From an uncultured Clostridia bacterium (GTDB lineage: Bacteria; Bacillota; Clostridia; Christensenellales; Aristaeellaceae), in contig CAKUFA010000017.1 in assembly GCA_934647165.1 (NCBI GenBank), positions 1-43,143 of the forward strand: 43,143 bases of DNA, in the 5' to 3' direction. This document shows, piece by piece, positions 8,052 through 16,919 of this stretch. A program made the translations under genes and the position numbers. The notes beneath the pieces are model-generated. The model saw nothing but the letters and a program-made list of their open reading frames with translations, did not search any database and was not told the DNA's origin. Positions within the stretch are counted from its first letter, which is position 1. Each line of letters begins with the position of its first letter.

Positions 8052-9500
8052 TCACGCCTCCTTCTCATCGGCCTTCACCAGCGTAAAGGTGAAAGCCGCC
8101 CCTTCCTTGGTATCCTCCAGCACCAGCTGCTGCCCGTGCATCTGCATAATTCGCTGACAAATGCTCAATCCAAGCCCTGTGCCCTTGCCGGAAGTATGTG
8201 CCCTGTCCGCTGTAAAGAACCGGTCAAAAACCTTCGGCCTGTCCTCCGGCAGGATGCCCACGCCATTGTCCGCCACGGTAACGCGTACCTTCGCATTATC
8301 CTCCCGGCAGATCAGGGTAATGCGTCCTCCATCCGGCGTGAACTTGATGGCATTATCCAGCAGGTTGACCACCACCTGCTCGATCTGATCGTTATCTGCA
8401 CGAACAAGCATGGAATCGTGTGCAAAATCGCACTGCACCTCCATGCGCCTCTCATCCAGGTCGTTCATGCGGCGGATGATGGCGCGGCGCAGCATTTCGC
8501 AGATGTCGAAGTTTGTCAGCGTCAGTTTCGCGTCGTCCCTTTCCAGGCGGGATAGCGCCAGCAGCTCGCCAATCAGCTTGCTGAGCCGTTTGGTTTCATC
8601 CAGCACAATGGACAAATAATGCCCATGCTCCTCCAGGGGAATTGTGCCATCCTCCATGCCCTGCACAAAACCGCTGATGCTGGTGATGGGGCTGCGCAGC
8701 TCGTGGCTCACATTGGCTACAAACTCTCTGCGGCTGCTTTCCGTTTCAGCCAGCTTGGCTGCCATGGTATTGAACGCCCGGGACAGCTCCATCACCTCAG
8801 GCGTACCGCCTGGTGCTTCCACCCTGGCCGCAAAGTCGCCATCCGCCATGCGGCCTGCCGCAGCCGTGACCTGTTTGAGGGGCTTGAGGATGGAGCGCAC
8901 ATAGACAAACGCGCCAATCCCCGCCAGTGCAAGCGCTGTCAGGCCCACCAGCACCACTTGCCAGATGAGATCCTCCGTGCCGTTTTCGATGGCCTGCGCC
9001 TTGGTTTGAATGAACACGGCGCCCAGCACCGTGCCTTTCTGCACAAAGGGCGAACCCACGGTGAAGGTTGGCGCACCGTTGACCATCGTGCGCACGGAAA
9101 TCTCTTCCCCGCCCAGCACTTTCACCAACGCCTGGGAAATTTCCTTGCCGTTGAGGGACTGCACAAAATCCGGATCCTCCACATAGGCGGTCTTCATATT
9201 GTCCATCCTGCGGCCAAAGCGATCCACCACCAGAATGTAAGCGCCGAAATCGTCATAAACGCTCTGCGCCTTCCAACTGAGATATCGCAGCCAGCTTTGC
9301 CCTGTACCGAACAGATAACTGCTCATATCATTGGTGGTATTTTGTGCTGCCAGAAAGGCGATTTCCCGCGCTTCCTTCTTCAGTTCTTCCAGGCGGGCGT
9401 TGATTTGATGGTCTCGCAGTGTTTTCCAGCAAATACCTGCCAGCACCGCCGTCACCAGCACAATCACCGCCATAAATAGGGAAAAGATCCGCTTAAACAT
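8052..9500 (-). CDS. Membrane sensor histidine kinase
   Basis: A 482-aa HisKA-type kinase. TM1 is about residues 7-26, followed by an extracellular sensor region (30-178) that includes PAS/Cache-like strands (AYILVVDRFGRRMDNM), TM2 is about 180-202, HAMP about 203-255, the H-box ANVSHELRSPIT has phospho-acceptor His266, and the ATPase part carries the N-box DNAIKFTPDGG, G1 VADNGVGI and G2 GKGTGLGLSI. It follows its response regulator by 21 nt. The layout resembles the PhoR/WalK-like group; the stimulus is unknown. Confidence 0.93.
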   Translation of the reverse strand: MFKRIFSLFMAVIVLVTAVLAGICWKTLRDHQINARLEELKKEAREIAFLAAQNTTNDMSSYLFGTGQSWLRYLSWKAQSVYDDFGAYILVVDRFGRRMDNMKTAYVEDPDFVQSLNGKEISQALVKVLGGEEISVRTMVNGAPTFTVGSPFVQKGTVLGAVFIQTKAQAIENGTEDLIWQVVLVGLTALALAGIGAFVYVRSILKPLKQVTAAAGRMADGDFAARVEAPGGTPEVMELSRAFNTMAAKLAETESSRREFVANVSHELRSPITSISGFVQGMEDGTIPLEEHGHYLSIVLDETKRLSKLIGELLALSRLERDDAKLTLTNFDICEMLRRAIIRRMNDLDERRMEVQCDFAHDSMLVRADNDQIEQVVVNLLDNAIKFTPDGGRITLICREDNAKVRVTVADNGVGILPEDRPKVFDRFFTADRAHTSGKGTGLGLSICQRIMQMHGQQLVLEDTKEGAAFTFTLVKADEKEA

Positions 9501-9521
9501 TGCCTGCGCATCTCCCTGCGG

Positions 9522-10214
9522 TCATTTGATTTCAAACTTATAGCCCACGCCCCAGATGGTGCGGATGAGCCAGCCGTGTTTTTCGCAGTCCGGCAGTTTT
9601 TCACGGATGCGCTTGATGTGCACATCCACTGTGCGGGAGGAATCCCCCACAAAATTGAACCCCCACACCTGCTCCAGCAGCTGATCCCGCGTGAACACCT
9701 GGTTGGGATGCGACGCCAGGAAATACAGCACCTCCAGCTCTTTAGGCGGCATGTCAACCTTGTTGCCCTCATAGAGCACTTCATACTGGGCAAGGCTGAC
9801 TGTCAGCGCAGGAAAGGACAGCACGTCTGTTTTTTCCTCAGGCGTTTGCGTGCGGCGCAGAACAGCCTTGACCCGCGCCACCAATTCCTTGCTTTCAAAG
9901 GGTTTGGTGATGTAGTCGTCTGCCCCAAGCTCCAGGCCAAGCACTTTGTCGAACGTCTCGTCCTTGGCCGTGAGCATAATAATCGGAATCGCGGAGGTCT
10001 TGCGCACGCTTTTCAAAACCGACCAGCCGTCCATGCCGGGCAGCATCACATCCAGCAGCATCAGATCCGGCGGCTCCTTCCGGAAGATGTTCAGCGCATC
10101 ATCACCACGGTCAGCGCACACAACACGAAAGCCTTCTTTTTCCAGATACAGCTGCACAAGGCGGCGAATATTGGGATCATCGTCTACCAGCAGAATATAG
10201 GGCTTGTCCGCCAT
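9522..10214 (-). CDS. OmpR/PhoB-family response regulator
   Basis: A 230-aa two-domain regulator. The receiver domain has the acidic pair DDD (11-13), phospho-acceptor Asp55 in LMLLDVMLPG, Thr/Ser switch in MLTAKDE and Lys104 in ITKPFES. The winged-helix domain runs from about 135 to the end with LTVSLAQYEVLY, PPKELEVLYFLASHPNQVFTR and the recognition helix SRTVDVHIKRIREKL. AGGAGG lies 8 nt before ATG. It starts 29 nt after the mutS2 stop, so it may be expressed from the mutS2 transcript as well as on its own. Confidence 0.95.
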   Translation of the reverse strand: MADKPYILLVDDDPNIRRLVQLYLEKEGFRVVCADRGDDALNIFRKEPPDLMLLDVMLPGMDGWSVLKSVRKTSAIPIIMLTAKDETFDKVLGLELGADDYITKPFESKELVARVKAVLRRTQTPEEKTDVLSFPALTVSLAQYEVLYEGNKVDMPPKELEVLYFLASHPNQVFTRDQLLEQVWGFNFVGDSSRTVDVHIKRIREKLPDCEKHGWLIRTIWGVGYKFEIK

Positions 10215-10243
10215 GGATGGCTCCTCCTTTGCATTTTCTTTTT

Positions 10244-12598
10244 TTACTTCAGTTCCACCACTGTCACGCCGCTTTCGCCCTCGCCATAAACGCCCAGGCG
10301 GAAGCTCTTCACATGGGGATGGTGGCGCAAGTGCTGCTGAATGCCCTGGCGCAAGACCCCGGTGCCTTTGCCGTGGATGATCGTCACCTCGCCCAATGAA
10401 GCCAGCACCGCTTCATCCAGATACTGATCCACCACCGGGATAGCTTCGTCCACCGCCATGCCGCGCACATCACACTCCATGCGCACCGTGCGCGTCATGG
10501 CTCCTGTTTGTGATTTCACCACGGTCTTCTGCTTAGGTTTTTCTTCCTTCACAAGTCGCAGCTGGGTGATATGCGCCTTCAGTTTCATGATGCCTGCCTG
10601 TAGCTGCACCTCGCCCTTGGCGTCAGGCGGTGAAAGCACCGTGCCGCGGGTATTCAGGGTTAAAATTTCCACCTCATCGCCAATCTTCACGGTTTTAGGC
10701 GGCGCAGTCACTGTGTCCACCTTCTGCCGTAGACCCTCGGAAAGGCTGTCGATGTTTTTTTCCAGTCGGCGGCGAATTTCCGCCGCGCTGTTGTCCGGCA
10801 CCGCAGCATTTTTTCGCATTTGCTTGAGTTCCTGCAAAATCTGTTCCGATTCGCGCCTGGTCTGCTCCATGATACGGCGGGCATCTTCGCGTGTTTTGCG
10901 CAGCGTGGTTTCCCGCCTGTCTTCCATCTGGCGGCGCAGCTTCTCCGCTTCGTCCCGCAATCGGGTGGTTTCCCTCGCGGCTTCCTCGGCCAACTGCCGT
11001 TCCTTCTCCGCCACCTGCCGGTGATACTCGGCATTGGCGATCACGTCTTCAAAGCGGACGGATTCGGTGCTCAGCAACTTCTTTGCATTGTCAATGAGAT
11101 ATTCCGGCAAGCCAAGCTTGCGGCTGATTTCAAACGCATTGCTCTTTCCCGGCACGCCAATGGACAGCCGATAAGTCGGACGCAGTGTTTCCACGTTGAA
11201 TTCCACAGAAGCATTTTCCACCCCAGGGGTGGACAGGGCAAAGGCCTTCAGCTCACTGTAATGCGTGGTGGCCAGCGTGCGCACATGAATGTCCAGCAGC
11301 CGCTTCAGGATGCTTTGCGCCAGCGCGGCGCCTTCGGTTGGATCAGTGCCTGCGCCAAGCTCATCAAAGAGCACCAGATCCTTCGGCGTTACCTCCTGCA
11401 TGATGGTCACGATGTTCTTCATATGCCCGGAGAACGTGGACAAGCTTTGTTCGATGGACTGCTCATCGCCAATATCGGCAAAGACCTGCTCAAACACCGC
11501 CATTTCCGTGCCGATATCCGCCGGAAGCTGTAAGCCCGCCTGCGCCATCAGCGTGAATAAGCCGACCGTTTTGAGCGTTACTGTTTTGCCGCCGGTATTA
11601 GGGCCTGTGATGATCAGCGTTGTAAACTCCCGCCCCATCCACAGGTTGGAGGGAACCACCCGGTCCGGATCAATAAGCGGGTGCCGGCCACGAACAATGT
11701 TCACATAGCCTTCGTTGTTCAGCTTTGGCTGAATAGCATTCATTTCTCGTGAAAGCAGGCCCTTGGCAAAAATGAAGTCCAAATCGCTCAGGCGCTCCAC
11801 ATCCTCCCGCAGCTGCTGGACATAGGGTGCAACCTCCGATGACAACGCCGCAAGGATCCGCTCAATTTCCTGCTTTTCCTTGGCCTCCCATTGCTTGAGT
11901 TCGTTGCCCATTTCCACCGCGGCCATGGGTTCAATGAACAGTGTCGCGCCGCTGGTAGACTGATCGTGCACAAGTCCCGGCACATTGGCGCGATATTCCG
12001 CTTTCACCGGCAGCACATACCGGTCGTTGCGCACAGTGACAATGGGATCCTGCAAATATTTTGCAATGGAAGCATTGTGGGTCATCTGGTTGAGCTTTTC
12101 CTTGATGCGTTCCGTTGCCCCACGAAGGTGGCGGCGAATATTCGCCAGCTCGTTGGAAGCACGATCCGCAATTTCATCCTCGGAAAGAATAGCATCCGTA
12201 ATGTCCTGCTCCAAATTGCGCAGGCTGCTCAGACCCTCGGCACGCGCCCGCAACAGCGGCGTATTCTCCCGATCGGTAATCAGTGCGCTTCTTGCCGCCC
12301 GGCTGGCGCGCAAAAGCTCCGCAATGCCAAGCAATGCCCGCGGGGATAAGGTCGCGCCTTTGTCACACAGCGCCAGATACGGCCGCACATCCGCAAAACC
12401 TATCAGCGGATTTGCGCCCATATAGGTCAAAAGCACGTTGGCTTCCTCGGTCTCCTGTTGCCACTGCCGTATTTCCGCCATGTTCCGGGACGGCTCCAGC
12501 GCGCGGCATTTTTCTGCGCCCATAGGGGTGAGCGCCTTATCCGTCAAGCGATCGCGAATCTTGGTAAACTCCAGCACACGGAGCGTTCTCTCGTTCAT
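10244..12598 (-). CDS. mutS2: MutS2 endonuclease/ribosome-rescue ATPase
   Basis: A 784-aa MutS2. It has the MutS core helices (1-300), Walker A TGPNTGGKT (331-339), a Q-loop, signature STFSGHM, Walker B DLVLFDELGAGTDP (about 407-420), THYSELK, a long coiled coil (about 520-640), and a C-terminal Smr nuclease domain with CDVRGMAVDEAI and HGKGTGVLRQGI. MutS2 acts against recombination and, in B. subtilis, splits collided ribosomes. The true start is ATG 12598 (MNERTLRVLEF) with GGAGGAAGCAACC before it; the open frame extends 56 codons further into the hairpin repeats, which would give a false N-terminus. Confidence 0.95.
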   Translation of the reverse strand: MNERTLRVLEFTKIRDRLTDKALTPMGAEKCRALEPSRNMAEIRQWQQETEEANVLLTYMGANPLIGFADVRPYLALCDKGATLSPRALLGIAELLRASRAARSALITDRENTPLLRARAEGLSSLRNLEQDITDAILSEDEIADRASNELANIRRHLRGATERIKEKLNQMTHNASIAKYLQDPIVTVRNDRYVLPVKAEYRANVPGLVHDQSTSGATLFIEPMAAVEMGNELKQWEAKEKQEIERILAALSSEVAPYVQQLREDVERLSDLDFIFAKGLLSREMNAIQPKLNNEGYVNIVRGRHPLIDPDRVVPSNLWMGREFTTLIITGPNTGGKTVTLKTVGLFTLMAQAGLQLPADIGTEMAVFEQVFADIGDEQSIEQSLSTFSGHMKNIVTIMQEVTPKDLVLFDELGAGTDPTEGAALAQSILKRLLDIHVRTLATTHYSELKAFALSTPGVENASVEFNVETLRPTYRLSIGVPGKSNAFEISRKLGLPEYLIDNAKKLLSTESVRFEDVIANAEYHRQVAEKERQLAEEAARETTRLRDEAEKLRRQMEDRRETTLRKTREDARRIMEQTRRESEQILQELKQMRKNAAVPDNSAAEIRRRLEKNIDSLSEGLRQKVDTVTAPPKTVKIGDEVEILTLNTRGTVLSPPDAKGEVQLQAGIMKLKAHITQLRLVKEEKPKQKTVVKSQTGAMTRTVRMECDVRGMAVDEAIPVVDQYLDEAVLASLGEVTIIHGKGTGVLRQGIQQHLRHHPHVKSFRLGVYGEGESGVTVVELK

Positions 12599-12684
12599 GG
12601 TTGCTTCCTCCGTTAAGGAATACAAAAGGGTATGGTGCATGGTTCTTGCTTTTTTCCAAAATTCCTGCAAAAGGAACATAGAAT

Positions 12685-13038
12685 GGGTTTCGAAAGGGAC
12701 GAAGTCCCTTCGCGGGTCAAGGGCAGCGCCCTTGTAGGTCTGGGCAAAGCCCAGATACCCCGGCACGCAATTTTTCAGCCGCAGGCTGAAAAGAGCTCGC
12801 CCAACATCCCAAGGAGTCCCCTAAACGGGTTTCGAAAGGGACAAAGTCCCTTCGCGGGTCAAGGGCAGCGCCCTTGTAGGCCTAGGCAAAGCCCAGATAC
12901 CCCGGCACGCAATTTTTCAGCCGCAGGCTGAAAAGAGCTCGCCCAACATCCCAAGGAGTCCCCTAAACGGGTTTCGAAAGGGACAAAGTCCCTTCGCAGG
13001 TCAAGGGCAGCGCCCTTGTAGGCCTGGGCAAAGCCCAG
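12685..13038. repeat. Direct-repeat array 1 (142-bp unit, about 2.5 copies)
   Basis: Copies begin with GGGTTTCGAAAGGGAC at 12685, 12827 and 12969, an exact 142-bp period. Copies 1 and 2 differ at about three positions; copy 3 follows the unit for about 70 bp and then changes to another hairpin (GTTTTGCC/GGCAAAG). Each unit is a string of short palindromes: GGGACNAAGTCCC, CAAGGGCAGCGCCCTTG, CTGGGCAAAGCCCAG and TTTTTCAGCCGCAGGCTGAAAA, the last followed by GAGCTC. No protein or RNA family is recognised. Confidence 0.95.
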
Positions 13039-13120
13039 TCCCCATGCATGCGGTTTTGCCGTAGGCAAAGAGCTCATGTACCTTGCAAAGGTGCGGCAAA
13101 ATAGTGTCTATCCGTTTACC

Positions 13121-13571
13121 ACTCGATCGCGGGCTTTGCTTCGCTCGCCCGCGTTGCTGCGTTTCGCTCCCCTTGATGTCTTTTCTTTCTCTTTCCGAAG
13201 GGGCTTTGCCCCTTCGCCCTACGAAGGGACTTCGTCCCTTTCGAAACCCATTCTGCTGTCCTCTGGGGAAGCACTCGATCGCGGGCATTGCTTCGCTCGC
13301 CCGCGTTGTTGCGTTTCGCTCCCCTTGATGCCTTTTCTTTCTCTTTCCGAAGGGGCTTTGCCCCTTCACCCTACGAAGGGACTTCGTCCCTTTCGAAACC
13401 CATTCTGCTGTCCTCCGGGGAAGCACTCGATCGCGGGCATTGCTTCGCTCGCCCGCGTTGCTGCGTTCCGCTCCCCTTGATGTCTTTTCTTTCTCTTTTC
13501 GAAGGGGCTTTGCCCCTTCACCCTACGAAGGGACTTCGTCCCTTTCGAAACCCATTTTGCTGTCCTCTGGT
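13121..13571. repeat. Direct-repeat array 2 (152-bp unit, three copies)
   Basis: Copies begin with ACTCGATCGCGGGC at 13121, 13273 and 13425, an exact 152-bp period, with single-base differences among copies. Hairpin modules per unit: GCGGGC...GCCCGC enclosing a GCTTCGC loop, GAAGGGGCTTTGCCCCTTC, and CGAAGGGACTTCGTCCCTTTCG. The end of each unit, reading to GAAACCCATTCTG, is the reverse complement of the start of array 1. The array stops within a few bases of the U32 peptidase stop codon. Confidence 0.95.
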
Positions 13572-13575
13572 AGAT

Positions 13576-15882
13576 TTATTCCACCGGGCGATTCCAATGC
13601 CCCATGGTCACTTCGCCGCCTATGCTTTTTTCTTCCGCCAAGCCCTGTCTGACACGTTCTGTCTGCTGTGCGTTCTCATCCGTCACTTCCACCAAGCGCC
13701 GCATGCCATGGGTTTTGCCAAGCACATCCGTTGGTAATGCATTCATCAGCCGCACCATGCATCCCTCAGGCAATCTTTGCCGCAAAAGCAGAAACGCATA
13801 GCCTTTGCGATCCGTCAGTGTACCGCCGCGCAGTGCATCAGGCGCACCATCATCACACATGGTGCATGCCGCGTGCCCGTTTTTCAGCCCAAGCGCCGTG
13901 CGTGCCGGACAGTGATGCAGCAGCATCAGTTGCGTGCGGCCATAGGCTGGCGCCAGGAGCGGCGCGCCGCCTGCAAGAAGGTTCTCCGTCTCCGCGCCGG
14001 TCAATTCCGGAGAAGCAACGGCAAACCTGCACCCTGCTTGAAACAGGAGCGCTGCCGCACGGCGATTCATCACGGGAATGCCGCTGCCCGCACCCATGGG
14101 CACAGGCCAAGTCATCCCCAGTTGGCCGACGCTGCCGAGCACCACGCCGCCAAGCCGTTCCTGGTGGCGCTCCACAAACGCATGAAGGTCTTGCAAGGTT
14201 GCTTCCTCGCACACGGTAGGCAGCTGAAGCCATGTGCCTTGCGGCATCTGCGCCAGACCCGCTTCGAGCGCATTCTCGCGCCAGTCCTCCGGGAACCACG
14301 CAAGCCGTGCGTTTATCCCTTGCAGGGCGTTCAGCTGTTCCATCGTGCGGAAGGTCACCAGATCAGGCGCGTCTTGTGCAGGCATATCCAGCGGCGCAAG
14401 CGGAACTTCCCGTCCTTTGCCGCGGCTGAATGCGTTTTCCCGCGCCTCTTGCAAATGGCGCATCGCCTCTCTGCGCAGGGCATTGAGCGCAGACACGGGC
14501 ACAAAGGCTTCCCTTGCCGTCACGCACAATTTGCGCAGTGTGAAAGGCGTATCGCCGGTTTTTTCCAAACAGCGGCGCGCATCCTCCTCGGTCAGGGCGC
14601 GGTTTTTCGCCTGCTGCACTTCATCGCCCTGCACGGTAACGCAGCTTTCGCCATCGCTTGCCATAATCGTCAACTTTTCCCCTGCGCAAGCTATCAGCGT
14701 CATATCCACCGGAATGGCCGGAATGGTCAGTGATCTCGCCCAGGCAAGCTGGCTGCTGTCCGTCAGGCGATAAACTTCATCCCCGCACTTCACCCGCATA
14801 TCCGGACGAAGCCGTACTGTGGCCGTCTCACCGGCCGCCTGCTCGTGTCCGGCATAAATCAGCTCCTGATCTCCCTGGGCGCATCGAACCTGCAAACCAT
14901 CCCCATCGTGAAGCGGCAACAACAGACGCACACGCATCATACTGCCATGGACGCTTTCCACGGTGCCCAGTTTCACACCGCCGTGGTTCACCCGCTCCGG
15001 GTCAATCACCGCCGCATCCTCGCATCCCATGGCATAGCCGCGCATAAATCCGCCCCGTTGGAAAATCTGCCGCAGATCGCGCTTTTCATCTTCATCTGCC
15101 GGATGAAAAGTTCCGGCCTCCACCCCATCGATTCCCCGGCGATAGCTGCTTGCCACCGTCGCCACATATTCCGGGCGCTTCAGCCGTCCTTCCAGCTTCA
15201 CGGAAGCAACCCCCGCCGCAGCCAGCTTGTCCAGGTCATCCCGCAGGCACACGTCTCGTGGGCTGAGCCATGCGGCGGTTTTTCCGCGCCAGGTATACAG
15301 CATGCGGCAGGGCTGTGCGCAGCGGCCCCGGTTGCCCGATCGCCCGCCCACCATGGAGGAAAACAGGCACTCGCCGCTCACCGCCACGCATTGCGCACCA
15401 TGACCGAACACCTCGATCTCAATAGGCGCAGCCGCCGCCTTGCAAATCTCCTTGAGCGAGCACTCCCTTGCCAGCACAGCGCGGGTCATGCCCATTTTTT
15501 TGCACCACTGCACCCCGGTGAGGTTGTGGATGGCCATTTGGGTGCTGGCATGCACCGGCAAATCCGGAAAGCACTGCCGGGCTATGGCGAGCACGCCCAA
15601 GTCCTGCACAAGCACCGCATCCACCGGGATGTCGTTCATCAACCGCAGCACCTCCAGCAGCCGCGGCAGCTCCGCATCCTTCACCAGGGTGTTCACGGTC
15701 ACATGCACGCGCACATGGTGCAGGTGAGCGAAGGCTACCGCACGCCGAAGCTCCTGCTCGTCAAAATTTCCGGCCGTGGCTCTGGCACTGAACGCCGCAT
15801 ATCCCAGGTATACCGCGTCCGCTCCCGCTGCCACCGCACGCTCCAGTGCTTCCCAGTTGCCTGCCGGCGCCAGGTTTTCCAT
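13576..15882 (-). CDS. U32 family peptidase / RlhA-like protein
   Basis: A 768-aa U32-family protein. The N-terminal half is a TIM-barrel-like region: NLAPAGNWEALERAVAAGADAVYLG, HVRVHVTVNTLVKDAEL, DAVLVQDLGVL and VHASTQMAIHN. The cysteine motif GRCAQPCRMLYTW with ECLFSSMVGGRSGNRG is the iron-sulfur/U32 signature. The C-terminal half is the extra region found in long clostridial U32 proteins. Members have been called collagenases, but several act in tRNA or 23S rRNA hydroxylation, which I think likelier. It has GGAGGATGAACAC before ATG and follows zapA by 40 nt, a common pairing in Clostridia. Confidence 0.9.
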   Translation of the reverse strand: MENLAPAGNWEALERAVAAGADAVYLGYAAFSARATAGNFDEQELRRAVAFAHLHHVRVHVTVNTLVKDAELPRLLEVLRLMNDIPVDAVLVQDLGVLAIARQCFPDLPVHASTQMAIHNLTGVQWCKKMGMTRAVLARECSLKEICKAAAAPIEIEVFGHGAQCVAVSGECLFSSMVGGRSGNRGRCAQPCRMLYTWRGKTAAWLSPRDVCLRDDLDKLAAAGVASVKLEGRLKRPEYVATVASSYRRGIDGVEAGTFHPADEDEKRDLRQIFQRGGFMRGYAMGCEDAAVIDPERVNHGGVKLGTVESVHGSMMRVRLLLPLHDGDGLQVRCAQGDQELIYAGHEQAAGETATVRLRPDMRVKCGDEVYRLTDSSQLAWARSLTIPAIPVDMTLIACAGEKLTIMASDGESCVTVQGDEVQQAKNRALTEEDARRCLEKTGDTPFTLRKLCVTAREAFVPVSALNALRREAMRHLQEARENAFSRGKGREVPLAPLDMPAQDAPDLVTFRTMEQLNALQGINARLAWFPEDWRENALEAGLAQMPQGTWLQLPTVCEEATLQDLHAFVERHQERLGGVVLGSVGQLGMTWPVPMGAGSGIPVMNRRAAALLFQAGCRFAVASPELTGAETENLLAGGAPLLAPAYGRTQLMLLHHCPARTALGLKNGHAACTMCDDGAPDALRGGTLTDRKGYAFLLLRQRLPEGCMVRLMNALPTDVLGKTHGMRRLVEVTDENAQQTERVRQGLAEEKSIGGEVTMGHWNRPVE

Positions 15883-15922
15883 GTGTTCATCCTCCGTTGT
15901 GCAGCTTTCTATATCCGGACTT

Positions 15923-16201
15923 TCACGCCTGCCCTTTGCGGCTTTCCTGCAATTCCTGCCGGAGCGCCATCAGTTCACGGCGCAGGCGGCTGTTTTCATC
16001 ACGGCTTTTCATCAGTTCATCAGCCATGTTCAGCGAGGTGAGCACCGCCACCATGTTGGAAGGCAAACGCGTCGCCATGGCGATTTCCTCCTGCGTTCGG
16101 TCCACATACGCCGCTACCCGGTGCATGTATTCCGGCGGATCGGAGGATACCAGCGTATACTCCCTGCCGCCCACGCGAACCACGGTTTTATGCTTTTCCA
16201 T
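15923..16201 (-). CDS. zapA: Cell division protein ZapA
   Basis: A 92-aa ZapA: a small N-terminal alpha/beta head (KTVVRVGGREYTLVSSDPPEYMHRVAAYVD) and a long C-terminal coiled coil (about 45-90) that begins ATRLPSNMVAVLTSLNMADEL. ZapA bundles FtsZ filaments at the division ring. Size and pattern match the family. GGAGGG lies before the start and the U32 gene follows closely. Confidence 0.93.
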   Translation of the reverse strand: MEKHKTVVRVGGREYTLVSSDPPEYMHRVAAYVDRTQEEIAMATRLPSNMVAVLTSLNMADELMKSRDENSRLRRELMALRQELQESRKGQA

Positions 16202-16231
16202 GCCTTGTCAGCCCTCCTTCAGCCGCTTTGC

Positions 16232-16266
16232 AAAAGGCGCAGGCCGCGTCCCCGCCAGCCTGCGCC
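16232..16266 (-). terminator. Terminator between ppiB and zapA
   Basis: On the minus strand a perfect 9-bp stem GGCGCAGGC/GCCTGCGCC with a 13-nt loop is followed by TTTTGC. It lies just after the ppiB stop. The T-run is short, so it may only attenuate transcription into zapA. Confidence 0.7.
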
Positions 16267-16274
16267 CGCCCTTG

Positions 16275-16796
16275 TCACAATTGCTCGAAGGGATATACCT
16301 GTCCATAGGTTTCCACCCGGATGGACTTCATCTTCTGTTCTTCCAGCGGGCGGTCGTTGTAATCGCGCTTGGCCTTCACAATATCGTCCGCCACGTTCAT
16401 GCCCTCCAGCACCTTGCCGAAGGCCGCATACTGCCCGTCCAGATGGGGGCTGTCGCTTGTCATGATAAAGAACTGGCTGCCGGCAGAATCGGGTCGCATG
16501 CTGCGCGCCATGCTCAGCACGCCATAGGTGTGCCGCAGGGGATTTTTGACGCCATTTGCCGCAAATTCACCCTTGATGCAGTAGCCGGGACCCCCCATGC
16601 CGGTGCCCTTGGGGTCGCCGCCCTGAATCATGAATCCGGGAATGACCCGGTGGAAGATCAGTCCGTCATAGAAACCGCTGTTTGCCAGCGCAATGAAATT
16701 GCCCACGGACTGCGGTGCAATTTCGGGATACAGTTCACCTTTCATTTCACGGCCATCCGCCATGGTGATGACAAAAGTAGGATGCTGCTGTTCCAT
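16275..16796 (-). CDS. Cyclophilin-type peptidyl-prolyl isomerase
   Basis: A 173-aa cytoplasmic cyclophilin (PpiB type) that speeds proline cis-trans isomerisation. Family motifs are FHRVIPGFMIQGGDPKGTGMGGPGY with the catalytic Arg, SMARSMRPDSAGSQFFIM and LDGQYAAFGKVLEGMNV. No signal peptide is present. ATG 16796 (MEQQHPT) is preferred: AAAGGAG lies 10 nt upstream, while the open frame further upstream starts from a GTG without a good site. It has its own promoter at 16851-16879. Confidence 0.93.
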   Translation of the reverse strand: MEQQHPTFVITMADGREMKGELYPEIAPQSVGNFIALANSGFYDGLIFHRVIPGFMIQGGDPKGTGMGGPGYCIKGEFAANGVKNPLRHTYGVLSMARSMRPDSAGSQFFIMTSDSPHLDGQYAAFGKVLEGMNVADDIVKAKRDYNDRPLEEQKMKSIRVETYGQVYPFEQL

Positions 16797-16850
16797 TTCT
16801 GCATTGCTCCTTTCACCCTCCGGCACAAAACGCCGAAGTTAAACGATGTT

Positions 16851-16879
16851 ATTATATCAGCATCAGCAGGGTTGCGCAA
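16851..16879 (-). promoter_or_regulatory. Promoter of ppiB
   Basis: Minus-strand -35 TTGCGC (16879-16874), a 17-nt spacer and a perfect -10 TATAAT (16856-16851), about 55 nt before the ppiB start and just after the hemZ stop. Confidence 0.75.
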
Positions 16880-16919
16880 GTATGGTATGTCCGAGCCGCT
16901 GAAAGAATGCAGCCTGCCA

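Noticed and set aside
12685..13571. CRISPR array
   Set aside because: Repeat units of 142 and 152 bp adjoin directly without unique spacers and there are no cas genes.
13083..13737. Several plus-strand frames with repeated peptide RSPALLRFAPLD
   Set aside because: They come from the 152-bp DNA repeat, lack binding sites and end at arbitrary points; the pattern is DNA-level, not protein-level.
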